Below, one piece after another: positions 31,556 through 32,552 of a stretch of DNA of 32,552 nucleotides (positions are counted from its first letter, which is position 1; each line of letters opens with the position of its first letter). Origin of the DNA: JADHUC01 sp964617665 (lineage in GTDB: Bacteria > Planctomycetota > Planctomycetia > Pirellulales > Pirellulaceae); the NCBI GenBank assembly GCA_964617665.1, contig CAZUAH010000100.1:1-32552 (forward strand), given 5' to 3'. The notes below the pieces were generated by a model. That model was not told where the DNA came from. It made no database searches and worked only from the letters and a program-made list of their open reading frames with translations. The position numbers and the translations under genes are program-made.

Positions 31556-32128
31556 CTACATAGTCCTCACAAAAACGCCAGTGGCGAGCACTGTCAGGTT
31601 ACCCGCTTCGTCACGCTTGGCTTTTCCCTGTACGACGACTGTCGACAGTTCCTTTACGTCGAGTAGAGCACGCGCGTCGGCTTCAACCACATCGCCATTC
31701 TCGTCAACCACTGTTATCAACGCGGACGCTGTTGGCAGTTTGTCGGTCTCGCAGCAGTAGTCCCACGGCACAGGACAATTGTCGCCGGGAATGTCGCTGC
31801 AGGCCTTGAGCGATGGATCGACGATCGAGAACGCTGCCCGCCCCTTGACCCACGGGTTCTCGCCGCCGCCAATACGTCCGAGGATGACAATGTCCTCGTC
31901 ATCCTGAATTGCCTCGCGCGCCGCAATGACATTCTGGGCGCCTTCGGGTTCGGTGGCGAGCGCATACTTCGACGCGTCAATGCCATCGGGCAGAGTGTAG
32001 CTCTCCGATGCCCGCGGTGCGGGGCTGTGCGAGTCACCGTGTGAGTGGTCGTGCTTGGCCTCCTGCTGCTGACAACCGGCAACGGCAAACAACGCTAGTA
32101 GTGTCGGTGCAAACAACGTGGATTTCAT
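31556..32128 (-). CDS. lipoprotein, paralog of the HEADE-array lipoprotein
   Basis: A 190-residue protein from the ATG at 32126-32128, with AAGGAG 6 nt upstream; the frame continues further upstream but that part is non-coding. The signal MKSTLFAPTLLALFAVAGC gives a lipid Cys19, followed by a His-rich tail (KHDHSHGDSH). The folded part has YALATEPEGAQNVIAAREAI, VILGRIGGGENPW, then NCPVPWDYCC, VVDENGDVVEADARALLDV, VVVQGKAK and LTVLATGVFVRTM. Both halves align with the HEADE-array lipoprotein; this copy has a short Cys-rich loop where the other has the array. Position in the ABC operon suggests it is the substrate-binding or metal-handing partner. Confidence 0.85.
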   Translation of the reverse strand: MKSTLFAPTLLALFAVAGCQQQEAKHDHSHGDSHSPAPRASESYTLPDGIDASKYALATEPEGAQNVIAAREAIQDDEDIVILGRIGGGENPWVKGRAAFSIVDPSLKACSDIPGDNCPVPWDYCCETDKLPTASALITVVDENGDVVEADARALLDVKELSTVVVQGKAKRDEAGNLTVLATGVFVRTM

Positions 32129-32134
32129 TTCAAA

Positions 32135-32140
32135 CTCCTT
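32135..32140 (-). promoter_or_regulatory. Shine-Dalgarno site that fixes the lipoprotein start
   Basis: AAGGAG ends 6 nt before the ATG at 32128. It decides between this start and upstream in-frame ATG codons, and the chosen start gives a standard lipoprotein signal. Confidence 0.8.
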
Positions 32141-32222
32141 TGTAAGTGAGGTGTGGGGCCAGAGTATCGAGTCGAGGTTCCTCGAAATCCTCTCGTCTCT
32201 TGCCTCTAGACTCTTGACCATT

Positions 32223-32552
32223 TCACACCGCTTTGAGCCCATCAACGATGGGCATCCGTAACGCTCGAATCGCCGGGGGAATCGCCCCGAAAAATCCAAG
32301 CGAGAAACCAACGCCGCAGCCGATCAGCAAGGCTATGCTGTCGATGCGAAGCGAAAACGCTCCCATCGTGAATCTGACTGCGGCTCCATTGACAAAAACC
32401 AAGGCCAGCACGGCCGCCAGCAGACTAGCCGCTGCGGCCAACAACAAGCCTTCTTGAATTAGACTGACTATGATCGACCGTCGCACAAAGCCGATCGTCT
32501 GCAGCATCGAAAGCTCGGGGATGCGTCCGACCACCGAGCCGTACATCGTATT
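32223..32552 (-). CDS. second FtsX-like permease, C-terminal part (cut by window edge)
   Basis: Only the last 110 or so residues are present; the gene runs past the window edge. They contain a coupling-type segment (MLQTIGFVRRSIIVSLIQEG) and hydrophobic stretches ending in IPPAIRALRMPIVDGLKAV, the same layout as the C-terminus of the other permease (LQTIGFSGSRVFRLVLTESI and APAVHAARTEIVPALRTG). So the transporter probably has two different permease subunits. It ends 94 bp before the lipoprotein start on the same strand and is likely the first gene, or part of the first genes, of the operon. Confidence 0.85.
   Translation of the reverse strand, partial: NTMYGSVVGRIPELSMLQTIGFVRRSIIVSLIQEGLLLAAAASLLAAVLALVFVNGAAVRFTMGAFSLRIDSIALLIGCGVGFSLGFFGAIPPAIRALRMPIVDGLKAV

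Overview
The window looks like a chromosomal piece of a planctomycete, most likely Pirellulales. Four gene families point there: a DUF1559 prepilin-like protein, a tandem pair of BBP2-type beta-barrel porins, a PQQ-like propeller carrying the WPEFRGPNR entry motif, and the housekeeping run polA-coaE-rho-PDZ protein-ribH-nusB-ftsY. It also carries dispersed palindromic repeats whose chance translations (SLTRSASEG, NPLPNPLPRGG) I associate with planctomycete genomes. This assignment comes from protein families and repeats; no rRNA is present.

Layout. 1-7.8 kb holds mostly envelope or secreted proteins: a small membrane protein, a membrane-anchored leucine-rich-repeat protein, a secreted right-handed beta-helix protein, a secreted HExxH peptidase-like protein and a membrane-anchored PQQ-like propeller. 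8-10.9 kb holds two tandem paralogous porins that share an upstream sequence element. 11.2-19.1 kb is a minus-strand housekeeping block: ftsY, nusB, ribH, a PDZ membrane protein whose GTG start overlaps the rho stop codon, rho, coaE and polA. 19.4-23.1 kb is an accessory cluster rich in lipoproteins and in Cys and His: an HMA-domain lipoprotein, a DUF3299-like lipoprotein, a DUF1559 protein, a DUF2946-like Cys/His protein and a lipoprotein with an expanding HEADE pentapeptide array broken by a 100-N assembly gap. 23.2-27.8 kb is a minus-strand operon of a Tat-exported TIM-barrel protein, a SagB-type double nitroreductase and an S46 peptidase. 28-32.5 kb is a tripartite ABC transporter operon: FtsX-like permease, MacB-like ATPase, HlyD-like adaptor, a lipoprotein and a second, partial FtsX-like permease.

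Main observation. The lipoprotein inside the ABC operon (31556-32128) and the HEADE-array lipoprotein (22206-23073) are paralogs. They share both halves, and the His/Asp/Glu array sits exactly at the junction between the halves of one of them. Together with the HMA, DUF3299-like and Cys/His-rich proteins, this suggests an undescribed envelope system for handling divalent metal (zinc or copper) built around a MacB/FtsX-type transporter. The sequence shows the paralogy and the array directly; the metal role is inference.

Limits. No tRNA, rRNA, CRISPR array or transposase gene was seen. Promoters are not called because planctomycete promoter consensus is poorly defined. Start codons were revised where a Shine-Dalgarno sequence, signal peptide or lipobox made another start more likely.
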